A stretch of 64,000 nucleotides of DNA from Streptomyces cavernae (GTDB lineage Bacteria > Actinomycetota > Actinomycetes > Streptomycetales > Streptomycetaceae), in contig NZ_RPDJ01000011.1 of the NCBI RefSeq assembly GCF_004023625.1, positions 124,001-188,000 of the forward strand, given 5' to 3'. The position numbers were made by a program, and so were the translations under genes. This document shows, piece after piece, positions 16,182-24,346 of the stretch. The notes beneath the pieces are model-generated. The model saw nothing but the letters and a program-made list of their open reading frames with translations, ran no database searches and was not told the origin of the DNA. The first letter of the stretch is position 1; every line of letters begins with the position of its first letter.

Positions 16182-17299
16182 CCCAGCATTCCGAGCATTC
16201 CGAGCCTTCCGAGCAGGCGGTGACCCGGATCCAGGTCGGCGGGACCGCGGGCACCGAGCCGTACGAGGTGCTGGTGGGTCGTCAACTCCTGGGCGAACTC
16301 GGCGGGTTGATCGGCGAGAAGGCCAAGCGGGTCGCGGTCCTGCACCCCGAAGCACTGGCCGAGACCGGTGATGCGGTGCGCGCCGACCTCGCCGAGCAGG
16401 GCTACGAGGCCGTCGCCATCCAGGTGCCGAACGCGGAGGAGGCGAAGACCGCCGAGGTCGCCGCCTACTGCTGGAAGGCGCTGGGCCAGTCCGGGTTCAC
16501 CCGCACCGACGTCCTGGTCGGCGTCGGCGGCGGGGCCACCACCGACCTCGCCGGGTTCGTCGCCGCGACCTGGCTGCGCGGCGTGCGCTGGATCGCCATC
16601 CCCACCACCGTGCTCGGCATGGTGGACGCGGCGGTCGGCGGCAAGACCGGCATCAACACCGCCGAGGGCAAGAACCTCGTCGGCGCGTTCCACCCTCCGG
16701 CCGGAGTGCTGTGCGACCTGGCCGCGCTGGACTCCCTCCCGGTCAACGACTACGTGTCCGGGCTCGCCGAGATCATCAAGGCCGGGTTCATTGCCGACCC
16801 GGTGATCCTGGAACTGATCGAGGCCGACCCGCAGGCCGCCCGTACCCCGGCCGGCCCGCACACCGCCGAACTGATCGAGCGGTCCATCAGGGTCAAGGCC
16901 GAGGTGGTCTCCGGCGACCTGAAGGAGTCCGGCCTGCGGGAGATCCTCAACTACGGTCACACCCTCGCGCACGCCATCGAGAAGAACGAGCGGTACAAGT
17001 GGCGGCACGGCGCGGCGGTGTCCGTGGGCATGCACTTCGCCGCCGAACTCGGCCGTCTCGCGGGCCGGTTGGACGACGCGACCGCGGACCGGCACCGCAC
17101 CGTGCTGGAATCGGTGGGGCTGCCGCTGCACTACCGCTACGACCAGTGGCCCAAGTTGCTGGAGACGATGAAGGTCGACAAGAAGTCGCGCGGCGACCTG
17201 CTGCGCTTCATCGTCCTCGACGGACTGGCCAAGCCGACCGTAATGGAGGGCCCCGACCCGGCCGTGCTGCTCGCGGCCTACGGCGAAGTGGGGCAGTAA
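16178..17299 (+). CDS. aroB: 3-dehydroquinate synthase
   Basis: NAD- and metal-dependent cyclisation of DAHP to 3-dehydroquinate, step two of the pathway. The 373-residue enzyme has the NAD/substrate motifs GGGATTDLAGFVA, PTTVLGMVDAAVGGKTGIN and the metal-site region AEIIKAGFI, with the later His ligand in NYGHTLAHAIE. ATG 16178 overlaps the aroK stop. A hairpin follows 70 bp downstream. Confidence 0.96.
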   Translation: MTQHSEHSEPSEQAVTRIQVGGTAGTEPYEVLVGRQLLGELGGLIGEKAKRVAVLHPEALAETGDAVRADLAEQGYEAVAIQVPNAEEAKTAEVAAYCWKALGQSGFTRTDVLVGVGGGATTDLAGFVAATWLRGVRWIAIPTTVLGMVDAAVGGKTGINTAEGKNLVGAFHPPAGVLCDLAALDSLPVNDYVSGLAEIIKAGFIADPVILELIEADPQAARTPAGPHTAELIERSIRVKAEVVSGDLKESGLREILNYGHTLAHAIEKNERYKWRHGAAVSVGMHFAAELGRLAGRLDDATADRHRTVLESVGLPLHYRYDQWPKLLETMKVDKKSRGDLLRFIVLDGLAKPTVMEGPDPAVLLAAYGEVGQ

Positions 17300-17369
17300 C
17301 TCCCGCGGCGAGACGGAGCAACACCCACACGACCCGGTTCGTCCCTCTGCCATGGGCACTCCTCAGCTT

Positions 17370-17399
17370 CCCCGGCCGTTCACACAACGACGGCCGGGG
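17370..17399 (+). terminator. aro operon terminator
   Basis: A perfect 10-bp stem CCCCGGCCGT/ACGGCCGGGG with a 10-nt loop lies 70 bp after aroB and 111 bp before the next gene. No T-run. Confidence 0.65.
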
Positions 17400-17510
17400 A
17401 AGGTACCGTTCAGTTGGGGGCGCCCTCACGCCCTTTAGGCTGTGAGGGAGAGCGGACACAACACCCCGCTCGCCAGCGTCGATTGACCGTACGAGACGGA
17501 GTGGCACCGG

Positions 17511-18404
17511 ATGCAGCACGCAGTGGGGTCTCCGCTGCCGCCGCCCCCTCAGCCGGGGCACGGACCGGCCGCCGGCCATTCGCCGGCCGCACACCAGCCG
17601 GGGCCGCAGCACCCGGGTTCCGCGCCCATGAGTCCGCCCCCCGCCCCCGCGGGGCCGCCCCCTCCCGGGTACACGCCCCCGGGACCTCCGGTACCGCCCG
17701 CACACGCTCCGCACGCCCATGCGGCCCCTGTGTCCCCACAGCATCTGCTGCCCGCACCGGAGACCACGGGACATGTGCAGCTGCCACCGGGCGGACCGGT
17801 CGCCATGCCGAGCCCGCCGCCGGCACCGGGCGGGCCCGATCCCGCGGCCACCACACTCGCGGTGCTGCTCATCGGGCCCGCGGGCGCGGGCAAGACGAGC
17901 GTCGCGAAGTACTGGGCGGACCACAGGCGCGTCCCCACGGCGCACATCAGTCTCGACGACGTACGGGAATGGGTGCGCGCGGGCTTCGCGGATCCGCAGT
18001 CGGGGTGGAACGACCACTCCGAGGCGCAGTATCGTCTGGCCCGCCGCACCTGCGGCTTCGCCGCACGCAACTTCCTGGCCAACGGCATCTCGTGCATCCT
18101 CGACGACGCCGTCTTTCCGGACCGGCCGGTGGTAGGTCTCGGGGGCTGGAAGCGCCATGTGGGCCCCGGTCTGCTGCCGGTCGTCCTGCTGCCCGGCCTG
18201 GAGATCGTCCTGGAGCGCAACGCGGAACGCTCCGGGAACCGTCGCCTCACCGACGAGGAGGTCGCCCGCATCCACGGCCGGATGGCGGGCTGGTACGGCT
18301 CGGGCCTCCCGATCATCGACAACTCCCAACTGGACGTCCCCGGCACGGCCCGGGTGCTCGACGAGGTGCTGGCGCGGTCGATCGCGAGTCCGCCTAAGTG
18401 GTAG
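17511..18404 (+). CDS. P-loop NTPase (zeta-toxin/AAA-like kinase fold) with proline-rich N-terminus
   Basis: A 297-residue protein. Residues 1-110 are almost entirely Pro, Ala, Gly and His. A compact nucleoside-kinase-like P-loop domain follows: Walker A GPAGAGKT at 122-129, a DD pair in ISLDDVREW, a second acidic site in CILDDAVFPD, and a helical lid (RNAERSGNRRLTDEEVARIHGRM). This layout resembles predicted kinases of the zeta-toxin/polynucleotide-kinase group, but no antitoxin is adjacent and the substrate is unknown. It follows aroB as a separate unit and is followed by low-complexity DNA. Confidence 0.8.
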   Translation: MQHAVGSPLPPPPQPGHGPAAGHSPAAHQPGPQHPGSAPMSPPPAPAGPPPPGYTPPGPPVPPAHAPHAHAAPVSPQHLLPAPETTGHVQLPPGGPVAMPSPPPAPGGPDPAATTLAVLLIGPAGAGKTSVAKYWADHRRVPTAHISLDDVREWVRAGFADPQSGWNDHSEAQYRLARRTCGFAARNFLANGISCILDDAVFPDRPVVGLGGWKRHVGPGLLPVVLLPGLEIVLERNAERSGNRRLTDEEVARIHGRMAGWYGSGLPIIDNSQLDVPGTARVLDEVLARSIASPPKW

Positions 18405-18590
18405 GACGCTGAGCGGGCTGCTCGGGCTGTGGTGGCTGCTCGGGTTGTGTGTGCTGTGCGGGCTGTGGGGCTCGGGCCGCTCGGGTTGTGGTGTGCTGTG
18501 TGCGCCGCTCGGGCTGTGCGAGGTGTGCGGGCTGTGGGGGTTGTTCGGGTTGTGCGGTGGGGGCGGCGTTGTGCTCGGTGGTACACCGGC
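18405..18590 (+). repeat. degenerate GC-skewed tandem repeat after the P-loop gene
   Basis: The strand is rich in G and T and built from variants of CTGCTCGGGCTGTGG at irregular spacing of about 16-20 bp, starting right after the TAG stop. It has no credible reading frame. The two strands differ strongly in purine content. Confidence 0.6.
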
Positions 18591-18658
18591 CCCGGGCGCG
18601 CCGCCCATCCGGACCTCTCGGCAGGCCGAGATGAAAGGCCGCTCGTAGGCTCGATGGC

Positions 18659-19765
18659 ATGCCAGAGGAGTACGCGGCCCGTCGAGACCGGGTGAGGGAG
18701 CGATGCATGACCGGGGGCAGCGCCGCCGCGCTCATCTCCCGGCCCGCCAACGTGCGCTACCTCGCGGGCGCGGCACCCCGCGGCGCCGTACTGCTGCTCG
18801 GGCGGACCACGGACGTACTGGTCTGCGGAGCACCACTCAGTGGCGACACCGCGGAGGGACGCCCCGACGAGGCGGTGCGGATCCATGTGCTGCCCGGGCC
18901 GGGAGGCGACCCCGCAGTCGCCGCGGCGGACCTCGCCACCGCCGCGGGCGCCGACACCCTCGCCGTGGAGGAGCAGCACATGACGGTGGCCCGCCACCGG
19001 GCCCTGCGCTCGGTCGCCCGTCGACTGCGCCTCACCGACCTCGGCGCCGCCGTCGAACAGCTGCGCGTGGTCAAGGACGAGGAGGAGATCTCCTGTCTGC
19101 GCATCGCGGCGGAGATCGCCGACCAGGCCCTCGCCGAACTGCTCGAATCCATCCTCGTCGGCCGTACGGAACGCCATCTCGCTCTGGAGCTGGAGCGCCG
19201 GCTCGTCGACCACGGCGCGGACGGCCCCGCGTTCGCGACCTCCGTCGCCACCGGACCCAACGCCGGACGCCGAGCCCACCGTCCCACCGATCGCCGCGTC
19301 GAGGAGGGAGACTTCCTCTCCGTCTGCCTCGGCGCCGCCTACCGCGGCTACCGCTGCGAGATCGGCCGTACCTTCGTCATCGGCACGACTCCCGCCGACT
19401 GGCAGATCGAGCTGTACGACCTGGTCTTCGCCGCCCAGCGGGCCGGACGCGAGGCACTGGCCCCGGGCGCCGCCTACCGTGACGTGGACCACGCGGCCCG
19501 CCAGGTGCTCGACTCGGCGGGCCACGGTGAAGGCCTCGCACCTGTGACGGGGCACGGGGTCGGGCTCGAAATCGATGAGGACCCGCAATTGGCCCCTTCG
19601 TCCATGGGTAAACTGGACGCTTGCGTGCCGGTCACCGTCGAACCGGGGGTCCACCTCCCGGGCCGGGGCGGTGTCCGGATCGATGACACGCTCGTCGTAC
19701 GCCCCGAGGCGGACGGCGGACCCGAGCTACTCACCATCACGACCAAGGAGCTGCTCGCGCTCTAG
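18659..19765 (+). CDS. M24 family (aminopeptidase P-like) protein with altered metal ligands
   Basis: A 368-residue creatinase/aminopeptidase-fold protein: an N-terminal creatinase-like domain (about 1-135) and a C-terminal pita-bread domain. In active M24 enzymes five residues bind two metals (Asp, Asp, His, Glu, Glu). Here the corresponding positions read C223 (VCLGA), E234 (CEIGRT), H299 (GHGVG), E328 (VEPG) and D342 (RIDDT), so three of five differ. The usual catalytic His is kept (H207). It may bind metal differently or be non-catalytic. It sits directly upstream of efp, a common actinobacterial arrangement often labelled Xaa-Pro aminopeptidase. Confidence 0.85.
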   Translation: MPEEYAARRDRVRERCMTGGSAAALISRPANVRYLAGAAPRGAVLLLGRTTDVLVCGAPLSGDTAEGRPDEAVRIHVLPGPGGDPAVAAADLATAAGADTLAVEEQHMTVARHRALRSVARRLRLTDLGAAVEQLRVVKDEEEISCLRIAAEIADQALAELLESILVGRTERHLALELERRLVDHGADGPAFATSVATGPNAGRRAHRPTDRRVEEGDFLSVCLGAAYRGYRCEIGRTFVIGTTPADWQIELYDLVFAAQRAGREALAPGAAYRDVDHAARQVLDSAGHGEGLAPVTGHGVGLEIDEDPQLAPSSMGKLDACVPVTVEPGVHLPGRGGVRIDDTLVVRPEADGGPELLTITTKELLAL

Positions 19766-19831
19766 CCTCGAGAGCATCGAGCTGTGCGCCGCCCCGTGGT
19801 CGTCCACGTCAGTCCAGGAGATTCCGCAACC

Positions 19832-20398
19832 GTGGCTTCCACGAACGACCTCAAGAACGGCATGGTGCTCAAGCTCGACGCGGGCCAGCTGTGGTCCGTC
19901 GTCGAGTTCCAGCACGTCAAGCCCGGCAAGGGCCCCGCCTTCGTGCGCACCAAGCTCAAGAACGTGCTCTCCGGCAAGGTCGTCGACAAGACCTTCAACG
20001 CCGGTGTCAAGGTCGAGACGGCCACTGTCGACAAGCGCGACATGCAGTTCTCGTACATGGACGGCGAGTACTTCGTCTTCATGGACATGGAGACCTACGA
20101 CCAGCTGCACATCGACCGCAAGGTCGTCGGCGACGCCGCGAACTTCCTCGTCGAGGGCTTCGAGGCGACCGTCGCGCAGCACGAGGGCGAGGTCCTCTTC
20201 GTGGAGCTGCCCGCCGCCGTCGAGCTGACCATCCAGGAGACCGAGCCGGGCGTGCAGGGCGACCGCTCCACCGGCGGCACCAAGCCCGCCACCCTGGAGA
20301 CCGGCCACCAGATCCAGGTCCCGCTCTTCATCACCACCGGTGAGAAGATCAAGGTCGACACCCGCACGAGCGACTACCTCGGCCGGGTGAACAGCTAA
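19832..20398 (+). CDS. efp: elongation factor P
   Basis: Relieves ribosome stalling at polyproline stretches. The 188-residue, three-domain protein has the tip loop KPGKGPA with K33 at the functional position, the form described as active without a dedicated modification enzyme in actinobacteria; no EpmA or deoxyhypusine-type gene is nearby. GTG 19832 matches the family N-terminus (MASTNDLKNG) and has an AGGAG upstream. nusB follows after 2 bp. The window itself contains proline-rich proteins that would need EF-P (for example at 17511). Confidence 0.96.
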   Translation: MASTNDLKNGMVLKLDAGQLWSVVEFQHVKPGKGPAFVRTKLKNVLSGKVVDKTFNAGVKVETATVDKRDMQFSYMDGEYFVFMDMETYDQLHIDRKVVGDAANFLVEGFEATVAQHEGEVLFVELPAAVELTIQETEPGVQGDRSTGGTKPATLETGHQIQVPLFITTGEKIKVDTRTSDYLGRVNS

Positions 20399-20400
20399 CC

Positions 20401-20835
20401 GTGGCTGCCCGCAACACGGCCCGCAAGCGAGCCTTCCAGATCCTCTTCGAGGGCGACCAACGTGGGGCCGATGTCCTGACGGTCCTCGCGGACTGGATCC
20501 GGCACTCCCGGACCGACACCCGGCAGCCGCCGGTGAGCGAGTACACGATGCAACTGGTCGAGGGCTACGCGAAGCGTGTGCAGCGGATCGACGAGCTGCT
20601 GGCGCAGTACGCGGTCGGCTGGACGCTGGACCGGATGCCGGTCGTCGACCGCAACATCCTGCGCCTCGGAGCCTACGAGCTGCTCTGGGTCGACGAGACG
20701 CCGGACGCCGTGGTGCTGGACGAGATGGTGCAGCTGGCGAAGGAGTTCTCGACGGACGAGTCGCCCGCGTTCGTGAACGGCTTGCTCGGTCGGCTGAAGG
20801 AGCTGAAGCCGACACTGCGACGCGACGAGGGTTGA
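20401..20835 (+). CDS. nusB: transcription antitermination factor NusB
   Basis: All-helical RNA-binding protein that with NusE/S10 binds boxA and supports rRNA antitermination. The 144-residue length and motifs (ARKRAFQILFEGD at the start, DRNILRLGAYELLW and VLDEMVQLAKEF) are typical. The GTG start is 2 bp after efp, so the two are co-translated. A long repeat-bearing gap follows. Confidence 0.96.
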   Translation: MAARNTARKRAFQILFEGDQRGADVLTVLADWIRHSRTDTRQPPVSEYTMQLVEGYAKRVQRIDELLAQYAVGWTLDRMPVVDRNILRLGAYELLWVDETPDAVVLDEMVQLAKEFSTDESPAFVNGLLGRLKELKPTLRRDEG

Positions 20836-20904
20836 GCCGGGCGCCTGACGTTCGATGTTGGCCGGTCTGGGGAGGGGCGGCTGCCGGGCCGGTGCCTGGC
20901 TTGG

Positions 20905-20972
20905 CGCGCCTACCGGTGGTCCGCGCCTACCGGTGGTCCGCGCCTACCGGTGGTTCGCGCCTACCGGCGGTT
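20905..20972. repeat. 17-bp tandem repeat, four copies
   Basis: Units CGCGCCTACCGGTGGTC start at 20905, 20922, 20939 and 20956; the last two copies differ by one or two bases. They contain the palindrome ACCGGT. The array lies 70 bp after nusB and has no coding role that I can see. Confidence 0.9.
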
Positions 20973-21099
20973 CGTGGGTCGGGGCCGCGCCGGATTCTCC
21001 GTCCTCGGTCTGGCGGGTGCCGGCTCTGACGGGGGGTTGGACTGGTCCGACCGCCAGCCGCTGCGGGCGGAGAACCCGGCACGTCCCCTGCCGCACGCT

Positions 21100-21600
21100 G
21101 GCGGCTGCCGGCCGGTGGGGGCGGGGGACCCCGGCGGCCCCCTGTCCCCTGCTGCGTGCTGGTGGTTGTCGGCCGGTGGGGGCGGGGGACCCCGGCGGCC
21201 CCCTGTCCCCTGCTGCGTGCTGGTGGTTGTCGGCCGGTGGGGGCGGGGGACCCCGGCGGCCCCCTGTCCCCTGCTGTGTGCTGGTGGTTGTCGGCCGGTG
21301 GGGGCGGGGGACCCCGGTGGCCCCCTGTCCCCTGCTGTGTGCTGGTGGTTGTCGGCCGGTGGGGGCGGGGGACCCCGGTGGCCCCCTGTCCCCTGCTGCG
21401 TGCTGGCGGTTGTCGGCTGGTGGGGTGGCGGGCCCGGGGACGTGCTCTGTCGCGTGCTGGTGGTTGTCGGCCGGTGGGGGCGGAGGACCCCGGCGGCCCC
21501 CCGTCCCCTGCTGCGTGCTGGCGGTTGCATCGGCTGGTAGGGCTGAGGGCACGGGTGCGTTCCCTGCCGCATGTGGCGGCCGGTGGGGCGGTGTTTACCC
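21100..21600. repeat. 61-bp tandem repeat array between nusB and bldD
   Basis: Units start at 21100, 21161, 21222, 21283, 21344 and 21405. The first five are near-identical; from 21405 the copies are diverged or shortened and fade out near 21600. Each unit includes GGGGGCGGGGGACCCC and a CCCCTGTCCCC stretch and is strongly G-rich on the plus strand. Both strands stay open for long distances only because stops are rare in this composition. Confidence 0.93.
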
Positions 21601-21836
21601 GGCCCTGGACAGCGTTCGTTTTCGGGCTGTCGGGCCGGTTTTCCAGGGGCGCGGGGAATTGCGTGCTCAGCCCCGACCGGAGGTCATCGGCGGGCCCGTG
21701 GTGAGTGGCCGCGGGCCCGCCGACCTTTCTCCGCGCATCCTCCGGGGCGCCCCAGAGCGCGTACGGCGGCCCGGAACGCGCGCGGGGGCGCAGAGTACCG
21801 GTAAGGGTGCGACCGGCGCTGTGACGGAGTAGGAAA

Positions 21837-21883
21837 GCCGCCGGGGTGGCCGGATCCAGAAGGGTTCCGGCCACCCCGGCGGC
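21837..21883. terminator. strong hairpin, terminator of bldD (bidirectional)
   Basis: A perfect 17-bp stem (21837-21853 with 21867-21883) and a 13-nt loop. On the minus strand it lies 42 bp after the bldD stop and is followed by TTTCC, so it best fits bldD; it can also stop plus-strand read-through. Confidence 0.75.
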
Positions 21884-21925
21884 ACGTTTCTGCAGTGTCT
21901 GCGGGGAACCGACGCGACAGGTGGG

Positions 21926-22426
21926 TCAGGCTTCTTCGTGGGTGACCGCGCGGCGCGCATCCGCGTCCAGGACACCCCAGCTGATCAGCTGCTCGGTGAG
22001 GACCGAGGGCGACTGGTCGTAGATGACGGCGAGTGTGCGCAGGTCGTCCTGGCGGATCGACAGGACCTTGCCGTTGTAGTCACCGCGCTGGGACTGGATC
22101 GTCGCCGCGTACCGCTGCAGCGGGCCCGCCTTCTCGGCCGGCACGGTGGCCAGCCGCTCAAGGTCCAGGACCAGCTTCGGCGGCGGCTCGGCGGCCCCGC
22201 CCGGAGTGGTGCCCGGCAGCAGTTCCTGCACGGGGACACCGTAGAAGTCGGCCAGCTCCGCGAGGCGCTGCACGGTAACGGCGCGGTCGCCGCGCTCGTA
22301 CGAACCGACCACCACCGCCTTCCAGCGGCCCTGGGACTTCTCCTCGACACCGTGGAGAGACAAGCCCTGCTGGGTGCGGATGGCCCGGAGCTTGGCCCCG
22401 AGCTGTTTGGCGTATTCGCTGGACAT
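21926..22426 (-). CDS. bldD: developmental transcriptional regulator BldD
   Basis: Master repressor of sporulation genes in Streptomyces, active as a dimer held by tetrameric cyclic di-GMP. The 166-residue protein has an N-terminal XRE-type HTH (about residues 8-65, including LSLHGVEEKS and VGSYERGDR) and a C-terminal c-di-GMP-binding domain. That domain carries the signature RGD-X8-RQDD (R114-D116 and R125-D128) intact. It is transcribed divergently from pyrR. BldD is known to repress its own gene, and a candidate site lies in the upstream region. Confidence 0.97.
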   Translation of the reverse strand: MSSEYAKQLGAKLRAIRTQQGLSLHGVEEKSQGRWKAVVVGSYERGDRAVTVQRLAELADFYGVPVQELLPGTTPGGAAEPPPKLVLDLERLATVPAEKAGPLQRYAATIQSQRGDYNGKVLSIRQDDLRTLAVIYDQSPSVLTEQLISWGVLDADARRAVTHEEA

Positions 22427-22471
22427 ATAGCTCCCCGGACACGGGTAGACATGCGGCTCCGCCGCGCGGCT

Positions 22472-22487
22472 GGTGACTCACTGTGAG
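22472..22487. promoter_or_regulatory. candidate BldD operator upstream of bldD
   Basis: GGTGACTCACTGTGAG contains GTGA-C-TCAC, which fits the reported BldD pattern AGTGA-(n)-TCAC, about 50 bp upstream of the bldD start. GTTAC occurs twice just beyond (22488-22506). Assignment by motif only. Confidence 0.4.
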
Positions 22488-22623
22488 GTTACGCAGCGTT
22501 ACTCTCCCCCGTCAAGCCGAATGGTCCGGACCGGCCCTCCCGTGGAAGCGGGGCTTCAGGACCCCCGAGGGGGTGATCAGGCGCATTGGCCGCCTGGTAC
22601 CGTTGATGGCGCAATTCCGACGT

Positions 22624-22660
22624 CCTTTAAGGTCCGTCCCGTGAGGCGGAGAAGGAGGTC
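22624..22660 (+). promoter_or_regulatory. PyrR-binding RNA element over the pyrR ribosome-binding site
   Basis: The loop TCCCGTGAGG (22637-22646) matches the PyrR loop consensus UCCAGAGAGG at 8 of 10 positions and is closed exactly by a TCCG/CGGA stem (22633-22636 with 22647-22650). CCTT (22624-22627) can pair with AAGG (22652-22655), which is part of the Shine-Dalgarno GAAGGAGG. UMP-bound PyrR should therefore block translation initiation, as shown for mycobacterial pyrR. No attenuator-terminator is visible before the gene. Confidence 0.75.
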
Positions 22661-22668
22661 CGTTTCGT

Positions 22669-23241
22669 ATGGACACACAACGGTCCGATGCCCGGCCCGT
22701 GCTCGAAGCCCCCGACATCGCGCGGGTGCTGACCCGCATCGCCCACGAGATCGTCGAACGCGCCAAGGGCGCCGACGACGTCGTGCTCCTCGGCATTCCG
22801 ACCCGAGGTGTCTTCCTCGCCCAGCGGCTCGCCGCCAAGCTCGAGGAGATCACCGGCCGCAAGGTCCCGGTCGGCTCGCTCGACATCACCATGTACCGCG
22901 ACGACCTGCGCATGCACCCCCCGCGTGCGCTGGCCCGCACCGACATCCCAGGTGACGGTGTCGACGGGCGGCTCGTCGTACTCGTCGACGACGTGCTCTT
23001 CTCCGGCCGCACCATCCGCGCCGCGCTCGACGCCCTGAACGACATCGGCCGACCGCGCGCCGTCCAGCTCGCGGTCCTCGTCGACCGAGGCCACCGCGAA
23101 CTCCCGATCCGTGCCGACTACGTCGGCAAGAACCTCCCCACGTCGCTGCGGGAGACGGTCAAGGTCCAGCTCGCCGAGGAGGACGGCCGGGACACCGTGC
23201 TGCTCGGCGTGAAGCAGACCACCCCGGACGCACAGCACTGA
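22669..23241 (+). CDS. pyrR: bifunctional pyr operon regulator / uracil phosphoribosyltransferase
   Basis: RNA-binding repressor of the pyr operon that responds to UMP/UTP and has residual uracil phosphoribosyltransferase activity. The 190-residue PRT-fold protein has the PRPP-binding loop VVLVDDVLFSGRT, the early LGIPTRGVFLAQRLA and the DRGHRELPIRADYVGKN segment typical of PyrR. ATG 22669 follows a GAAGGAGG site embedded in its own predicted binding element. First gene of the operon. Confidence 0.96.
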   Translation: MDTQRSDARPVLEAPDIARVLTRIAHEIVERAKGADDVVLLGIPTRGVFLAQRLAAKLEEITGRKVPVGSLDITMYRDDLRMHPPRALARTDIPGDGVDGRLVVLVDDVLFSGRTIRAALDALNDIGRPRAVQLAVLVDRGHRELPIRADYVGKNLPTSLRETVKVQLAEEDGRDTVLLGVKQTTPDAQH

Positions 23242-23363
23242 GCACCGTGCGCACGGCACCGCCGTGCGCCCTGCGCGTGCGCCCGAGCGCGCCCGCCTGC
23301 CCGGGCGTGCCCTTCCGGCAGGGCCACGCCTCACGAACTGAACTGCCTTACGGAGCCTGACAG

Positions 23364-24341
23364 ATGCAGCGTCATCTCATCTCGGCCGCCGACCTCACCC
23401 GCGACGACGCCGTCCAGATCCTCGACACCGCCGAGGAGATGGCCCGGGTCGCCGACCGGCCGATCAAGAAACTGCCCACCCTGCGCGGCCGCACCGTCGT
23501 CAACCTCTTCTTCGAGGACTCCACCCGCACCCGGATCTCCTTCGAGGCCGCCGAGAAGCGCCTCTCCGCCGATGTCATCAACTTCTCCGCCAAGGGGTCG
23601 TCGGTGTCGAAGGGCGAATCGCTGAAGGACACCGCGCAGACCCTGGAAGCCATGGGCGTCGACGCGGTCGTCATCCGGCACGGTGCCTCCGGGGCCCCGT
23701 ACCGGCTCGCCACCTCGGGCTGGATCGACGCCGTCGTCATCAACGCGGGCGACGGCACCCACCAGCACCCCACCCAGGCCCTGCTCGACGCCTTCACCAT
23801 GCGCCGCCGGCTCGTCGGCCGGGACGCGGGGATCGGTCAGGACCTCGGTGGCAAGCGCGTCACCCTCGTCGGCGACATCCTGCACAGCCGGGTCGCCCGC
23901 TCCAACGTCGATCTGCTGCACACCCTCGGTGCCGAGGTCACCCTGGTCGCGCCGCCCACCCTGCTGCCCGTCGGCGTCGAGTCCTGGCCCTGCGAGATCT
24001 CCTACGACCTCGACGCCACCCTGCCCAAGTCCGACGCGGTGATGCTGCTGCGCGTCCAGCGCGAGCGCATGAACGCGGCCTTCTTCCCGACCGAGCGCGA
24101 GTACACCCGCCGCTACGGCCTCGACGGCGACCGCATGGCGCGGATGCCCGAGCACGCCATCGTGATGCACCCCGGCCCGATGGTCCGGGGCATGGAGATC
24201 ACCGCGGAGGTCGCCGACTCCGACCGCTGCACCGCCGTCGAGCAGGTCGCCAACGGCGTCTCCATTCGCATGGCCGTCCTCTACCTGCTGCTCGGCGGCA
24301 TGGACCCCGCCGTCACCCACACCCGTACCGAGGAGAAGTAA
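23364..24341 (+). CDS. pyrB: aspartate carbamoyltransferase catalytic subunit
   Basis: Condenses carbamoyl phosphate with aspartate in de novo pyrimidine synthesis. The 325-residue protein has the carbamoyl-phosphate motif FFEDSTRTRISFE, the HQHPTQALLDA stretch and MHPGPMVRG. No pyrI regulatory subunit is present; regulation is expected through PyrR. It is 122 bp after pyrR and 5 bp before pyrC. Confidence 0.97.
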   Translation: MQRHLISAADLTRDDAVQILDTAEEMARVADRPIKKLPTLRGRTVVNLFFEDSTRTRISFEAAEKRLSADVINFSAKGSSVSKGESLKDTAQTLEAMGVDAVVIRHGASGAPYRLATSGWIDAVVINAGDGTHQHPTQALLDAFTMRRRLVGRDAGIGQDLGGKRVTLVGDILHSRVARSNVDLLHTLGAEVTLVAPPTLLPVGVESWPCEISYDLDATLPKSDAVMLLRVQRERMNAAFFPTEREYTRRYGLDGDRMARMPEHAIVMHPGPMVRGMEITAEVADSDRCTAVEQVANGVSIRMAVLYLLLGGMDPAVTHTRTEEK

Positions 24342-24346
24342 GACAG

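Larger units (their letters stand above)
20836..21836. other. 1-kb non-coding gap between nusB and bldD
   Basis: Apart from the two repeat arrays and the terminator at its right end, I find no gene. Open frames on both strands are made of Pro-His-Arg or Gly-Gly-Trp runs without family signatures or ribosome-binding sites. In related genomes this gap is usually much shorter, which suggests local expansion (inference). Confidence 0.6.

Noticed and set aside
21100..21600. CRISPR array
   Set aside because: Repeats are contiguous with no unique spacers, the unit is too long, and no cas genes are present.
20927..21874. Long frames on both strands through the nusB-bldD gap
   Set aside because: They are translations of tandem repeats (Pro-Pro-Ala-Asp-Asn-His type) with no homology; the lack of stops follows from the high GC.
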